A stretch of 64,000 nt of DNA from Ruminococcus sp. 210702-SL.1.03 (lineage in GTDB: Bacteria; Bacillota; Clostridia; Oscillospirales; Ruminococcaceae): NCBI RefSeq assembly GCF_020559915.1, contig NZ_JAJCLZ010000001.1, forward strand, positions 272,472 through 336,471. Direction: 5' to 3'. Every line of letters starts with the position of its first letter. Position 1 is the first letter of the stretch. The position numbers and the translations under genes are program-made. The notes below the pieces were generated by a model. It was not told where the DNA came from, made no database searches, and saw only the letters and a list, made by a program, of their open reading frames with translations. Shown piece by piece: positions 33,225-42,214 of this stretch.

Positions 33225-35057
33225 ATGAGCGAAAGAAACGATAATATACAAAACGCACAGCACGGTGTAAAGGGCGGCATGAGCAAGGAAGAAATGGCCA
33301 GAAAGATAGCGGGAAACCTTTCTTCATATTCCGCCGACGATGTGCAGTACCGTGAGGACGCCAGACGGCGCGCGGCGGTGCACACTGAATTTGCGGGCGA
33401 GTGCGCGCCGGTGAACAATCCGTATCTCAATTTTTCAAATGAGCGCAGGCAAGGCTCTTCGTCAGGCAGACCCGCGGGCGGAAGATCTTCAAAGTCGGGA
33501 AAATCTTCAAAGTCGGGCAAGTCGGCGGGCAGCAGGAAGAAAAGCTCTTCCGCCAAGGGCGGCTCTAAAAACGCGCGCAAAAAGAAGAAAAAGAAAAACA
33601 AGCAGCGCCGCGTACTATCGGCGGTGATAACCCTTACCGTGATGCTCGCGGCTGTTGGCGGCGGCGGTGCTTTTTGGTACACCCACGGCAAGGCGAAATA
33701 TGATGGCGTGTTTCTTGACAACACATTTATAAACGGCACTGAGGTAAGCAGGAAAACGCCGAAAGAGGCTGCCGAGCTGGTAAAGCAGGACTCGGATATG
33801 CCCGATGTGATAACCCTTACCCGCCCCGACGGAAGCGACGTGCGCATACCGCTCAGCGACATCGGTCTGAAAGACAATCTGCAAAGCTCGGTGGATAATT
33901 TCTACAAGGAGCAGAACCATTCGCAGTGGTTCACCGCAAAATCGCAGAAGAGCGAGTACAGCTTCAAGCTAGATTTCAGCTACGATGAAAAGAAGCTGGA
34001 TAAAGAAATAAACCGCAGGATAGTAGAGGGTCAGGCGAGCGTAGAGCCTGAGGACGCGTATATACAGCGCACGGGCGACGGCTTCGAGATAGTGCCCGAG
34101 GTAGTGGGCAACGGCATCGACGAAGACAAGGTGCAGGTGCTTTACGATTACATCGACGGCTTCTTAGAGCGCGGCGAGTACTCGATAAATCTTTCAAACT
34201 GCAACTGCTACGATACGCCTAACGTTAGAAGCTCAGACCTTAAAGAACAGCTAAATCAGCTCAATTCGCTTTACGATACCGAGTTTACTTTCGACTTCAT
34301 ATACACCACTGAAACGCTTTCGGGCAGCCAAGTTATCGACTGGATAACTTTTGAGAACGACAACCCGCTCGACGGATACACCGTTGACAAAAAGAAAGCT
34401 ATGGCGTATGTGGAAGAGCTTGCGGACAAGTACGACACCTATGGCAAAGACCGCACTTTCAACTCTACCTCGCGCGGAAAAATGACCATCGAGCAGGGCG
34501 AGGGCGATTACGGCTGGTGGATAGACCAAAAAAAGACCTGCAATCTGCTGGTAGACCTGATAGAGGACGGTGTAAGCGTTACCACCGAGCCTTACTACTA
34601 CACCAACCCCGATTCGCAGTACACATACACCTGCAACCCTAAAGTACGCACCGCTGACGACGACATCGGCGACACATACTGCGAGGTAGACCTCAAGAAA
34701 CAGCATTTCTGGTACTACAAAAAAGGCAAGCTGGAGTACGAGTGCGACATAGTTTCGGGCAAGCCAACCCCCGAGCGCAACACGCCGGGCGGAGTTTACA
34801 AGCTATGGTACAAAGAGCTGAACAAAGTTCTCAGCGGCTCGACCTCGGCGGGCGAAACATGGTCTACGCCTGTAACATTCTGGAACAACATCTCGACATT
34901 CGGCGTGGGTCTGCACGACGCCACATGGCACACCTCGTTCGGCGGCTCGAGATACGTCAACTACGGCTCGCACGGCTGTATAAATATGCCTTACGACGCC
35001 GCGAAATTCGTTTACGATAACGTAGAGCTTAACACGCCCGTAATAATGTACTGGTAA
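33225..35057 (+). CDS. Membrane-anchored L,D-transpeptidase (YkuD)
   Basis: 610 residues. A Ser/Lys-rich cytoplasmic tail (about 78-128) ends in KKKKKKNKQRR; one membrane segment lies at 129-150. The middle (about 155-460) contains two repeat regions like the PG-binding_4/VanW-associated domains. The C-terminal YkuD domain (about 485-610) has the catalytic motif HDATWH...YGSHGCINM with Cys585 and His583. It forms 3-3 peptide crosslinks in peptidoglycan or attaches stem peptides, outside the membrane. First gene of an operon with the PASTA protein, 14 bp apart. Confidence 0.93.
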   Translation: MSERNDNIQNAQHGVKGGMSKEEMARKIAGNLSSYSADDVQYREDARRRAAVHTEFAGECAPVNNPYLNFSNERRQGSSSGRPAGGRSSKSGKSSKSGKSAGSRKKSSSAKGGSKNARKKKKKKNKQRRVLSAVITLTVMLAAVGGGGAFWYTHGKAKYDGVFLDNTFINGTEVSRKTPKEAAELVKQDSDMPDVITLTRPDGSDVRIPLSDIGLKDNLQSSVDNFYKEQNHSQWFTAKSQKSEYSFKLDFSYDEKKLDKEINRRIVEGQASVEPEDAYIQRTGDGFEIVPEVVGNGIDEDKVQVLYDYIDGFLERGEYSINLSNCNCYDTPNVRSSDLKEQLNQLNSLYDTEFTFDFIYTTETLSGSQVIDWITFENDNPLDGYTVDKKKAMAYVEELADKYDTYGKDRTFNSTSRGKMTIEQGEGDYGWWIDQKKTCNLLVDLIEDGVSVTTEPYYYTNPDSQYTYTCNPKVRTADDDIGDTYCEVDLKKQHFWYYKKGKLEYECDIVSGKPTPERNTPGGVYKLWYKELNKVLSGSTSAGETWSTPVTFWNNISTFGVGLHDATWHTSFGGSRYVNYGSHGCINMPYDAAKFVYDNVELNTPVIMYW

Positions 35058-35071
35058 AGGAGGCGGCAGAT

Positions 35072-36820
35072 ATGGCATTATATTGCAGGAAATGCGGCGC
35101 GAAATTGGAAGACGGCGCGCGCTTCTGCCGAGCCTGCGGCGAAAAAGTACCCGAGCAGTTCACTCAGCAGGAGCAGGAGAATTACGGTCAGTACGACCAA
35201 TACCGCCCCGCCGATGATTACAGCACCATGTACGCGGGCGGCGAAAGCTTTAACGATACGCAGTATCAGCAGGATCAGCAATATCAGAACGATTATCAGC
35301 AGGACAGCTATCAGCAAAATGATTATCAGCAGGGCGGATACGGTCAGCCTTACGGTGCTCCGCAGGACGAGCCTCAGGGCTACTACGACAACAGCGGCGA
35401 GATGCGTCAGGCGCGCAGCCCTATACCTATAATAGTGCTGGTCATCTGCATGATATGCGCTACGGCGGTATGCCTGATATTCCTGCTTGCCGCGCCGCGC
35501 AAAACTGAGGACAACAGCAAAAAGGACAAGGGCGGCGAGATAACTATCTCGCAGACGCAGACCACCCCGACAACTACTGCGCAGACGGAAGTCCCGCCCG
35601 CAGACAGCGAGGACGATGATGACGGCGAGGACAGCGAAGCGTCCACCGCTACAAACGTGATAGTTCCAGACCTCAAGGGCTGGGATTACAACAACGTTGT
35701 CGGCAAATACGGCGACAAGCTGAGCTTCGTGAAAAAATCCATCTACTCTGACAGCGTGAGCAAGGGAATAATAATCTATAATGCGCGCGTTGGCGAAACA
35801 GTCGCGCAGGGCACAACGATAGAAGTTACCGTGAGCCTTGGGCCAAAGGGCGGCACTACATCAGCCGCCGTGCCGAACGTTATAGGCAAAAGCTACTCCG
35901 AAGCGGAGAAAGCCGTAAAGGCGGCGGGCTACAAAGTCAACAAGAAAGAGAAATACAGCAATTCCGTCGCTAAGGGCAAGGTAATAAGCACCGACCCGAA
36001 AGCGGGCACTGCGCTCACGGCGGGCAAGAGCGTTACCATAACCGTCAGCAAGGGCAAGAAAAACACTAAGGTAACTATCCCCTCGGTAGAGGGCGCGGAC
36101 TACAACACCGCAAAGAGCCGCCTTACCAAAGTGGGGCTGAAAGTAAAGCGCAAGGACGTTTACGACGAAGCTTACGACAAGGGCACTGCCACCCGCACCG
36201 ACCCGAAAGAGGGCACTAAGGTGGAAGCAGGCTCTACCGTAACCATCTACGTCAGCAAGGGTTCGCAGTACAAATTCGTCACCGTGCCGAACGTTATCGG
36301 TCTGAGCGAGGAAAAGGCTACGGAAAAGCTGCTGAAACTGGAGCTTGACCCCGACATCAACTACGACTACACCGTAGATAAGAGCAAGGGCGTGCTTTCG
36401 CAAGACCCTTCGGGCGGCGAGAGAGTAAGAGAAGGCTCTGCCGTAACGCTGACCATCGCGGCGGGCAAAGCGGAAACTAAGACCTATACCCTGCCCGAGA
36501 GCCAATATCTAAAAAACGGCAATTACAGGATAATGCTCTTTGACGCAAATACATACTATGAAGACGACATCGACCCGAACAGCGACAAGCCCGCTTACGA
36601 GGTGAAAACGCAGAACGGATTTGTGATGAAAAACGGCGAGCAGACCAGCAATACCGACATCAGCTTCGACATCAAGGTACTGGGCAGCGCTGAATACTAC
36701 GTTGTGATACAAAACAGCTCTACGAAAGAATTTGTAGTGTACGGCACTATCACATACTATGACGGCGCATTTACCGACGACGGCTTTGACGAGGACGGTC
36801 TTGCCGAAATAGCAGATTAA
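35072..36820 (+). CDS. Zinc-ribbon, TM and four-PASTA protein without kinase
   Basis: 582 residues. An N-terminal zinc ribbon (Cys5, Cys8, Cys19, Cys22), a Gln/Tyr-rich disordered stretch (about 28-105, QNDYQQ repeats), one membrane segment (118-141), a Ser/Thr/Asp linker, then four PASTA repeats at about 197-258, 268-332, 336-400 and 405-470 and a C-terminal beta domain (about 475-582). PASTA repeats usually sit on Ser/Thr kinases or PBPs and bind muropeptides or beta-lactam-like ligands; here the cytoplasmic part is a zinc ribbon. Co-transcribed with an L,D-transpeptidase. Possible sensor or scaffold; unproven. Confidence 0.85.
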   Translation: MALYCRKCGAKLEDGARFCRACGEKVPEQFTQQEQENYGQYDQYRPADDYSTMYAGGESFNDTQYQQDQQYQNDYQQDSYQQNDYQQGGYGQPYGAPQDEPQGYYDNSGEMRQARSPIPIIVLVICMICATAVCLIFLLAAPRKTEDNSKKDKGGEITISQTQTTPTTTAQTEVPPADSEDDDDGEDSEASTATNVIVPDLKGWDYNNVVGKYGDKLSFVKKSIYSDSVSKGIIIYNARVGETVAQGTTIEVTVSLGPKGGTTSAAVPNVIGKSYSEAEKAVKAAGYKVNKKEKYSNSVAKGKVISTDPKAGTALTAGKSVTITVSKGKKNTKVTIPSVEGADYNTAKSRLTKVGLKVKRKDVYDEAYDKGTATRTDPKEGTKVEAGSTVTIYVSKGSQYKFVTVPNVIGLSEEKATEKLLKLELDPDINYDYTVDKSKGVLSQDPSGGERVREGSAVTLTIAAGKAETKTYTLPESQYLKNGNYRIMLFDANTYYEDDIDPNSDKPAYEVKTQNGFVMKNGEQTSNTDISFDIKVLGSAEYYVVIQNSSTKEFVVYGTITYYDGAFTDDGFDEDGLAEIAD

Positions 36821-36836
36821 ATATCAAGCAAATACA

Positions 36837-36872
36837 ACAGCCGCACGGGCGTGAAAACCTGTGCGGCTGATC
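36837..36872. terminator. Bidirectional terminator between PASTA gene and metA
   Basis: CAGCCGCACGGG/CCTGTGCGGCTG stem followed by ATCTTTTT on the plus strand; both convergent genes end within 75 bp. Confidence 0.82.
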
Positions 36873-36892
36873 TTTTTGATGTTGAATTTCTG

Positions 36893-37819
36893 TCAGATGC
36901 TGATAGGCTCGAGCTTGCCCAGATCATACGGCGTTTTCTGATAAACGCAGTGGTTCAGCCAGTTTGCGTAAAGCAGGTTCGCCGAACAGCACCAGTTGAA
37001 GCGAGGCACGGCGTTTACATCGCCATAGGGGAAATAGTGGCGCGGCTTTTTCGGGTTCAGTCCGCGCTGTATATCGCGCTGATACTCTTTCGCGAGGGTG
37101 TCGCGGTCGTACTCGCAGTGACCCAAAATAAATATCTGCCGCTGAGAGAGGTCGGAGATTATGTGCACGCCCGCTTCTTCAGACTCGCAAAGTATCTCCA
37201 GCTCTTCCACTTTCTGCACATCTTCCTTGCGTATCTCGGTATGGCGCGAATGGGGGCAGAAAAATGTATCGCCAAAGCCTTTGAGCAGAGGGTGGTTCTT
37301 ATCGAGAGCCTTATGCAGAAAAACGCCAGAGATCTTGTTTTCAAGCAGATATTTCGGCACGCCGTAGTGGTAATAAAGCCCCGCCTGCGCGCCCCAGCAA
37401 ATGTGTATAGTGGAGTAAACGTGCGTTTTCGTCCATTCAAAAACGCGGCAAAGCTCATCCCAGTAGTCAACTTCCTCAAACTCCATCTGCTCTACGGGCG
37501 CGCCCGTGATGATGAAGCCGTCGTAGCGGTTATCCTTTACCTCGTCGAAAGATTTATAGAATTTCAGCATATGCTCCTGCGGGGTATTTTTCGGCACATG
37601 GCTTGTCTGCACCAGGTCGATGTCGACGTGCAGAGGGGTGTTTGAAAGCAGTCGCAGAAGCTGCGTTTCGGTAACTATCTTATCGGGCATGAGGTTTAGT
37701 ATCGCTATCTTCAGCGCGCGAATATCCTGATGCTCGGCGCGGTTTTCCGGTATTACGAATATGTTTTCGTCCTCCAGCGTAGCGAACGCGGGAAGATTAT
37801 CGGGTATCTGAATAGGCAT
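36893..37819 (-). CDS. metA: Homoserine O-acetyltransferase (MetA type)
   Basis: 308 residues of the MetA fold. MPIQIPDNLPA, the catalytic Cys141 in ICWGAQAG and GHCEYD are conserved. The acyl-specificity position reads Glu110 in GAPVE; B. cereus-type enzymes with Glu there use acetyl-CoA while E. coli has Gly (GAPLG) and uses succinyl-CoA. It makes O-acetylhomoserine for methionine synthesis. No SAM riboswitch is seen in the short upstream region. Confidence 0.95.
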   Translation of the reverse strand: MPIQIPDNLPAFATLEDENIFVIPENRAEHQDIRALKIAILNLMPDKIVTETQLLRLLSNTPLHVDIDLVQTSHVPKNTPQEHMLKFYKSFDEVKDNRYDGFIITGAPVEQMEFEEVDYWDELCRVFEWTKTHVYSTIHICWGAQAGLYYHYGVPKYLLENKISGVFLHKALDKNHPLLKGFGDTFFCPHSRHTEIRKEDVQKVEELEILCESEEAGVHIISDLSQRQIFILGHCEYDRDTLAKEYQRDIQRGLNPKKPRHYFPYGDVNAVPRFNWCCSANLLYANWLNHCVYQKTPYDLGKLEPISI

Positions 37820-37948
37820 ATTTCTATCACTTCTTTTTTCATATTTTCTGTTCTTTATTACATTAGATTATTATACCACAAAAATCAGCCGTATGCAAGC
37901 GCCGCGCTTTAAATTCAGCTTTTTTTAACATATCGACAATATAAGCAA

Positions 37949-37984
37949 AAAAAGAAAGACCGCATTTTCGGCGATCTTTCTTCC
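37949..37984 (-). terminator. Terminator of the tail-anchored protein gene
   Basis: Minus-strand AAGAAAGATCGC/GCGGTCTTTCTT hairpin then TTTTTTT. Confidence 0.82.
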
Positions 37985-38020
37985 CCTATTCATATCTATA
38001 AAAAATCAATGCTTGTTGGC

Positions 38021-39922
38021 TTATAACAGACCGTAAAGGAACATTACTGCAAACACCGCCAGGCAGACTGCCAACACGCCGAGCAGCGCGAAGATAGTCC
38101 TGCGGTTCTGCTTTTCCTTTTCCTTGTTTTTCTTGAACTGCTCTATCGCGCTGAAAGCGTAGTTCTTGCCCGCGCCGCCGGGATTGAGCATATCGTCGAT
38201 CTTTACGTTGCGGTATCTCTCCTCGCGGGTGAGCTTTCTCGGCGTCATTTCGTAAGGCGCGGCGAGCAGCTTATCATTGTACTTATCCATGTTAATAGCG
38301 TCCATAGAAACGTTGTTCTTCGCGGGCGCTTCGAGCGAATCGCCGTTTTTTATAGCGTGGCGGGTATCTACGCTCTTCATCGTTTCGCCGCGGCTTTGGT
38401 TCGAGCGCAGCATTTCGATAAGCGCGTTGGTGTAGAGGTTCTCGTCCTCTTCCTCGCTTTCCTCCTCCATAATGGCGGCGGCGCGCTCCTCTTCCTTCTT
38501 CTCAGCTTCCTTTACGAGCTTGGTAAAGCCGTTCGGCGAGCGGCGCTCGTGCTTCTGCGCGGCGGCTTCCGACTTATTTTTCGCAAAAGGATTTATGCTG
38601 TTGAAATCGCTCTGAGTCTGAGCTGTCTGCTCCTGCGGCTCTTCGGCGGCCGCCTGCGACCTCATGCTGCGGAAAGATCTTCTCGGGGCAGAGGGCTGCG
38701 GCTGAGCGGCGCTCTCGTTATCCAGCTTGAGCGGCTCGGGCTTGGGCGCTACGGGCTGAGTAGGCTTTGGCGGAGCTTTTTTCTCCTCGGCAGGCTCAGC
38801 GGAGCGGCGTTCCATACGTCTGCGCGGAGCGGGGCGCTGCACGGGCTTCGGCTCTTTCGCAGGTGCGGGAGCAGGCTCCGGCTCGGCAGGCTTTTCGGGC
38901 TGCACCTCTGCGGGCGCAGGCTCTTCATATGCCGGCTCAGGCTGCGGCTCTTCATAAGCGGGCTGCGGCGCAGGTTCTTCGTATACAGGCTCGGGAGCGG
39001 GCGCAGGCTCTTCGTAAGCGGGCTGGTCCTCCTCGCAGACCTCTTCGGGCGCTTCCTCAGCAGGCTCTTCGGCATTGAGCACTTCCGCGTCGAGCGGCGC
39101 GTTTGAAGCCTCGGCAAAAGAGTTGCTCTCCGCTTCTTCGGTATCGGTGGAGTAGTGCATCATCTTGCCCGTCTTGATGTCGAAATATTCCTCGCCGTCT
39201 TTCAGCGCTATTTTCAGCTTAGGCGCAGGCTCGCCATCTTTAGGCAGATTGCCCTGCGGAATGTCTATGTACTCAAACTCCTCGTTCACGTCGATCTTGG
39301 CGCACTCCAGTATCTCGGTAGCGGTAGTGCACTTCATCGAGCCGCGCACCATTTCCTTGATGGGCAGCAGGATTATCTGGCAGAATGTGCTGTAAAATGA
39401 TTTGTACACCGCCATGCCGGGGTCTATCATCTCCTGCGGGAAGCGGCTGTCAAAAAATTTCGACCACTGGTCGGGTGAAGAGAGTATCATGCTGTCGATA
39501 TGCTTCGCGAGCTGTATCCAGAGGTCGCGCTCCTGCATCTCGCGGTCATTTATAATGAGCCACATATAGCAGCGCAGGAAGCAGTCGTAGCAGGTAATGT
39601 CGCGCAGGTTGAGCGCTATATCGTCGATATTGAGCGACACCGAAAATTCGGGGTCGGAGTATGCAAAACAGCGGTAGCCGTTTGAAGAAAGTTTGGCGTA
39701 AGCAGTCTTTAGCGTTTGTGCCGAGCGCGAGAACGGCGGCAGCGAATCGAAATCAAAGTCGGTCTTGTAATTAGATATTTCGCCATTTTCCGACATATCA
39801 AGCATTTTCTGATAGCTGCGTTCTATCTCCTGCATTGGCGTATTTACAGCCACACCAAGTATTCTGAAAGGGTTATAGGCGAAAAGCTCCATAGCGGTGA
39901 TGCCTATTGAAATATTTGACAT
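38021..39922 (-). CDS. Tail-anchored protein with J-like N-terminus, unknown
   Basis: 633 residues. Residues 11-75 (YNPFRILGVAVNTPMQEIERSYQKM) look like a degenerate J-domain, without a visible HPD motif; the following helical part to about 240 is conserved-looking. Residues 270-520 are a Pro/Glu/Ala-rich disordered region with about six EEPAPxPxYEEP repeats. A single membrane segment at about 609-631 ends the protein (LLGVLAVCLAVFAVMFLYGLL), so it is tail-anchored with a cytoplasmic body. Monocistronic. May act in protein handling at the membrane; not recognised. Confidence 0.75.
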   Translation of the reverse strand: MSNISIGITAMELFAYNPFRILGVAVNTPMQEIERSYQKMLDMSENGEISNYKTDFDFDSLPPFSRSAQTLKTAYAKLSSNGYRCFAYSDPEFSVSLNIDDIALNLRDITCYDCFLRCYMWLIINDREMQERDLWIQLAKHIDSMILSSPDQWSKFFDSRFPQEMIDPGMAVYKSFYSTFCQIILLPIKEMVRGSMKCTTATEILECAKIDVNEEFEYIDIPQGNLPKDGEPAPKLKIALKDGEEYFDIKTGKMMHYSTDTEEAESNSFAEASNAPLDAEVLNAEEPAEEAPEEVCEEDQPAYEEPAPAPEPVYEEPAPQPAYEEPQPEPAYEEPAPAEVQPEKPAEPEPAPAPAKEPKPVQRPAPRRRMERRSAEPAEEKKAPPKPTQPVAPKPEPLKLDNESAAQPQPSAPRRSFRSMRSQAAAEEPQEQTAQTQSDFNSINPFAKNKSEAAAQKHERRSPNGFTKLVKEAEKKEEERAAAIMEEESEEEDENLYTNALIEMLRSNQSRGETMKSVDTRHAIKNGDSLEAPAKNNVSMDAINMDKYNDKLLAAPYEMTPRKLTREERYRNVKIDDMLNPGGAGKNYAFSAIEQFKKNKEKEKQNRRTIFALLGVLAVCLAVFAVMFLYGLL

Positions 39923-40169
39923 ATTGCGATCAGCCCCCTGTTTGGAATTTTAAGAAATTTATTGTTACGATATTGTTTATTCAGCGCAAACTGAAATATA
40001 GTTCAAATATTTAATTTATTTTCAGCAGAAAAACACTCTATATAGATTATAGCAAATTTCCCAGTGCTATTTATCAATATATATTTAACAACTAATGAAC
40101 ATATAATGAACTTATTACAAGTCTATCATCTGTTAAAATTTAATTTTTTGTTAAATGCGCCGAAAATCA

Positions 40170-40198
40170 TTGCAATTGACGTAAAAATCGTGTATAAT
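40170..40198 (+). promoter_or_regulatory. Promoter of the 40304 gene
   Basis: TTGCAA (40170), 17-bp spacer, TATAAT (40193). The 380-bp AT-rich gap before it (39923-40169) separates two divergent genes; no other feature is clear there. Confidence 0.75.
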
Positions 40199-40303
40199 AG
40201 TAATAAGTAAGTGCGCCTATATGCAGAAAGCTCACGGCGGCACTTCATTACACTACGCTATTTAAGATGTATAATATAAAAATTTATGAAAGGGGAGTTT
40301 TTT

Positions 40304-41026
40304 ATGGGACTATTCAGCAGAAGAAAATCTGCTCAGCCAGCCGCACCGAAGCCCGCGCAAAAGCCCGCCGCCGCGCTAGACCCGAATGAGATCTGGAATA
40401 CGCCTAAAAAAACTGCTAAAGTAAAAGAATCAAAATTTGCAGACGAAACTACCGAAGCGCTCGCAGAGCCTGTTTCAATAGACCCCGAAACCATCAAGAA
40501 GAAAATGGAAGCGCTGGAGCGTGAGCTGGAGGAGCAGAAGAACAAGCCTGCCCAGAGCTACGAGCCCATCGCCTCAGTAAAGGACGACGAAGTTGTTTCG
40601 GCGCAGGCGAAGTACGAGGAGCAGTACCGCATCGAGCACGAAAAGTACCTCGCGAGCCACCATCAGGACATCGACTCCGCCGACTCTGCCGACGTTGACA
40701 GCAAGATCAGCCACATGGTGGAAGAGCACAACCGCGCCGAGGAAGAAACTAAACGCAATCTCGGCAACATAGAGGGCGCTGACCCCGAGCAGATAGCAAG
40801 CGGTCTTAGCTCGCTGGGCGTGGCGAAGGACGTTACCCTCGACGCTGATTACAAGAACATAAAGGAAGTTTCCGCCGACGAAGTAGCCGAAAAGCTGAGC
40901 GGACTGGGCGTTGCGAAGGACGTTACCCTCGACGCCGACTACAAGAACATAGAAGAGATCTCGGCCGAGGACACCGAAGCTATGACGCGCGAGTTCCTCG
41001 AAAAATACGGTTCGCGCAAAGCGTGA
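40304..41026 (+). CDS. Unknown cytoplasmic protein with a 30-residue tandem repeat
   Basis: 240 residues from ATG at 40304 (AAAGGGGAG upstream; an ATG 18 bases earlier lies in that SD). Basic Pro/Ala-rich N-terminus (MGLFSRRKSAQPAAPKP), a coiled coil at about 75-100 (IKKKMEALERELEEQ), and two tandem copies of a 30-residue unit LGVAKDVTLDADYKNI...  (90 bp apart, nearly identical in DNA at 40814 and 40904). No membrane or signal segment. Not recognised. Confidence 0.7.
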   Translation: MGLFSRRKSAQPAAPKPAQKPAAALDPNEIWNTPKKTAKVKESKFADETTEALAEPVSIDPETIKKKMEALERELEEQKNKPAQSYEPIASVKDDEVVSAQAKYEEQYRIEHEKYLASHHQDIDSADSADVDSKISHMVEEHNRAEEETKRNLGNIEGADPEQIASGLSSLGVAKDVTLDADYKNIKEVSADEVAEKLSGLGVAKDVTLDADYKNIEEISAEDTEAMTREFLEKYGSRKA

Positions 41027-41148
41027 GCGTAAAAAGGGCGGTTTCCCTGCCCTGCAATATATGGTAGACCGTTACCGCGCGCAAAACGTGCGGTATTGCC
41101 ATTATTATGCTATTGTAAAAAATATTAAGGTAAGGAGAGTTTCAGAAA

Positions 41149-41667
41149 ATGCTGATAAACACAGATAACGCTATAATCAAATATTCCGATAAGGGTAAGC
41201 CTTTTCCGTATGACAAACTGCTTTTCGCGACCATCGAGCCTTACATTTTAGAGTTCAAGAACGCAAGACTCGATAAACTTACCGACGAGGACGCGGCAAG
41301 ATGCCTTGCGAGAATATACAAAAAGATGGAAGTAAATGGCGTGCCCGTGCTTGAGTTTTTCAAGACCGAGCTGGACAGCTGGAAAGACCTAGACCAGCAC
41401 ACAAAGACGATGAACCTCGCAAACCTCATCGCGCGCGACATCTTCTGCTGCTTCGATAAAAACCGCTACGATGAAAACGACGAATTTGCAGTGTGCGACA
41501 GGATATACAGCATTAAAAACAAAGACGGCGAGAACGACTTTATATACGCCGAGGAACACGTTAAAGGCAAGCTGCTCAAAAAACAGCTTTCGGAAGAATC
41601 AAAATACTTTAAGCAGCTCATGGAATTCAACGCCGCAGGCAGACTTCCCAAGAGCAGCGATGAATAA
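41149..41667 (+). CDS. Hypothetical protein
   Basis: 172 residues, soluble, mixed alpha/beta, without signal peptide or known motif that I recognise. AAGGAG precedes the ATG. It lies 15 bp before a cyclophilin gene and probably shares its transcript. Charged, with a cysteine pair near IARDIFCCFDK. A small hairpin lies in the 122-bp gap upstream (about 41077-41097). Confidence 0.7.
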   Translation: MLINTDNAIIKYSDKGKPFPYDKLLFATIEPYILEFKNARLDKLTDEDAARCLARIYKKMEVNGVPVLEFFKTELDSWKDLDQHTKTMNLANLIARDIFCCFDKNRYDENDEFAVCDRIYSIKNKDGENDFIYAEEHVKGKLLKKQLSEESKYFKQLMEFNAAGRLPKSSDE

Positions 41668-41682
41668 AGCGAGGTAATCACA

Positions 41683-42156
41683 ATGGTACAGATAGAAATG
41701 GAAAACGGCAAGAAGATCAAGATAGAGCTTTACCCCGACGCTTCGCCCATAACCGTGGCTAACTTTGAAAAGCTGGTAAAAGAAGGCTTTTACGACGGGC
41801 TGATCTTCCACCGCGTTATCAAAGACTTCATGATACAGGGCGGCGACCCTACCGGTACAGGCATGGGCGGCGCTGACGAAAAGATAAAGGGCGAATTTAT
41901 CATCAACGGCGTAAACAATATGGTAAGACACGAGCGCGGCGTTATCTCTATGGCGCGTTCTGCCGACCCCAACTCCGCCTCTTCGCAGTTCTTTATAGTA
42001 CACAAGACCTCGCCGCATCTCAACGGTAAGTACGCCGCTTTCGGCAAGGTAGTAGAGGGCATGGACGTAGTTGACGAGATAGCCGAAACAGCTACCGACT
42101 ACATGGATAAGCCCACCACCCCGCAGGTGATGAAGAAAGTTACCATCGTAGACTAA
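41683..42156 (+). CDS. Peptidyl-prolyl isomerase, cyclophilin type
   Basis: 157 residues. Complete cyclophilin core: IELYPDASPITVANFEKLV, FHRVIKDFMIQGGDPTGTG, GVISMARSADPNSASSQFFI and AAFGKVVEGMDVVDEI. The catalytic Arg in FHRVI is present. Catalyses cis-trans isomerisation at proline; no signal peptide, so cytoplasmic. Confidence 0.95.
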   Translation: MVQIEMENGKKIKIELYPDASPITVANFEKLVKEGFYDGLIFHRVIKDFMIQGGDPTGTGMGGADEKIKGEFIINGVNNMVRHERGVISMARSADPNSASSQFFIVHKTSPHLNGKYAAFGKVVEGMDVVDEIAETATDYMDKPTTPQVMKKVTIVD

Positions 42157-42180
42157 TAGTGTGAAATTTTTGTGAAATGC

Positions 42181-42209
42181 TTGACAAAAGCATTTTGCGG
42201 TGGTACAAT
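42181..42209 (+). promoter_or_regulatory. Promoter of the thrS unit
   Basis: TTGACA (42181), 17-bp spacer, TACAAT (42204). Confidence 0.87.
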
Positions 42210-42214
42210 ATATT

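Noticed and set aside
35255..35340. Repeated CAGCAG/AATGATTATCAG units as a possible CRISPR or tandem-repeat locus
   Set aside because: They are in frame and encode the QNDYQQ repeats of the PASTA protein; no spacers.
37820..37948. SAM riboswitch upstream of metA
   Set aside because: The region is short, AT-rich and lacks the conserved helices.
38940..39030. Minisatellite in the 38021 gene
   Set aside because: The repeats encode in-frame EEPAP units of a disordered stalk; no sign of a non-coding tandem repeat or frameshift.
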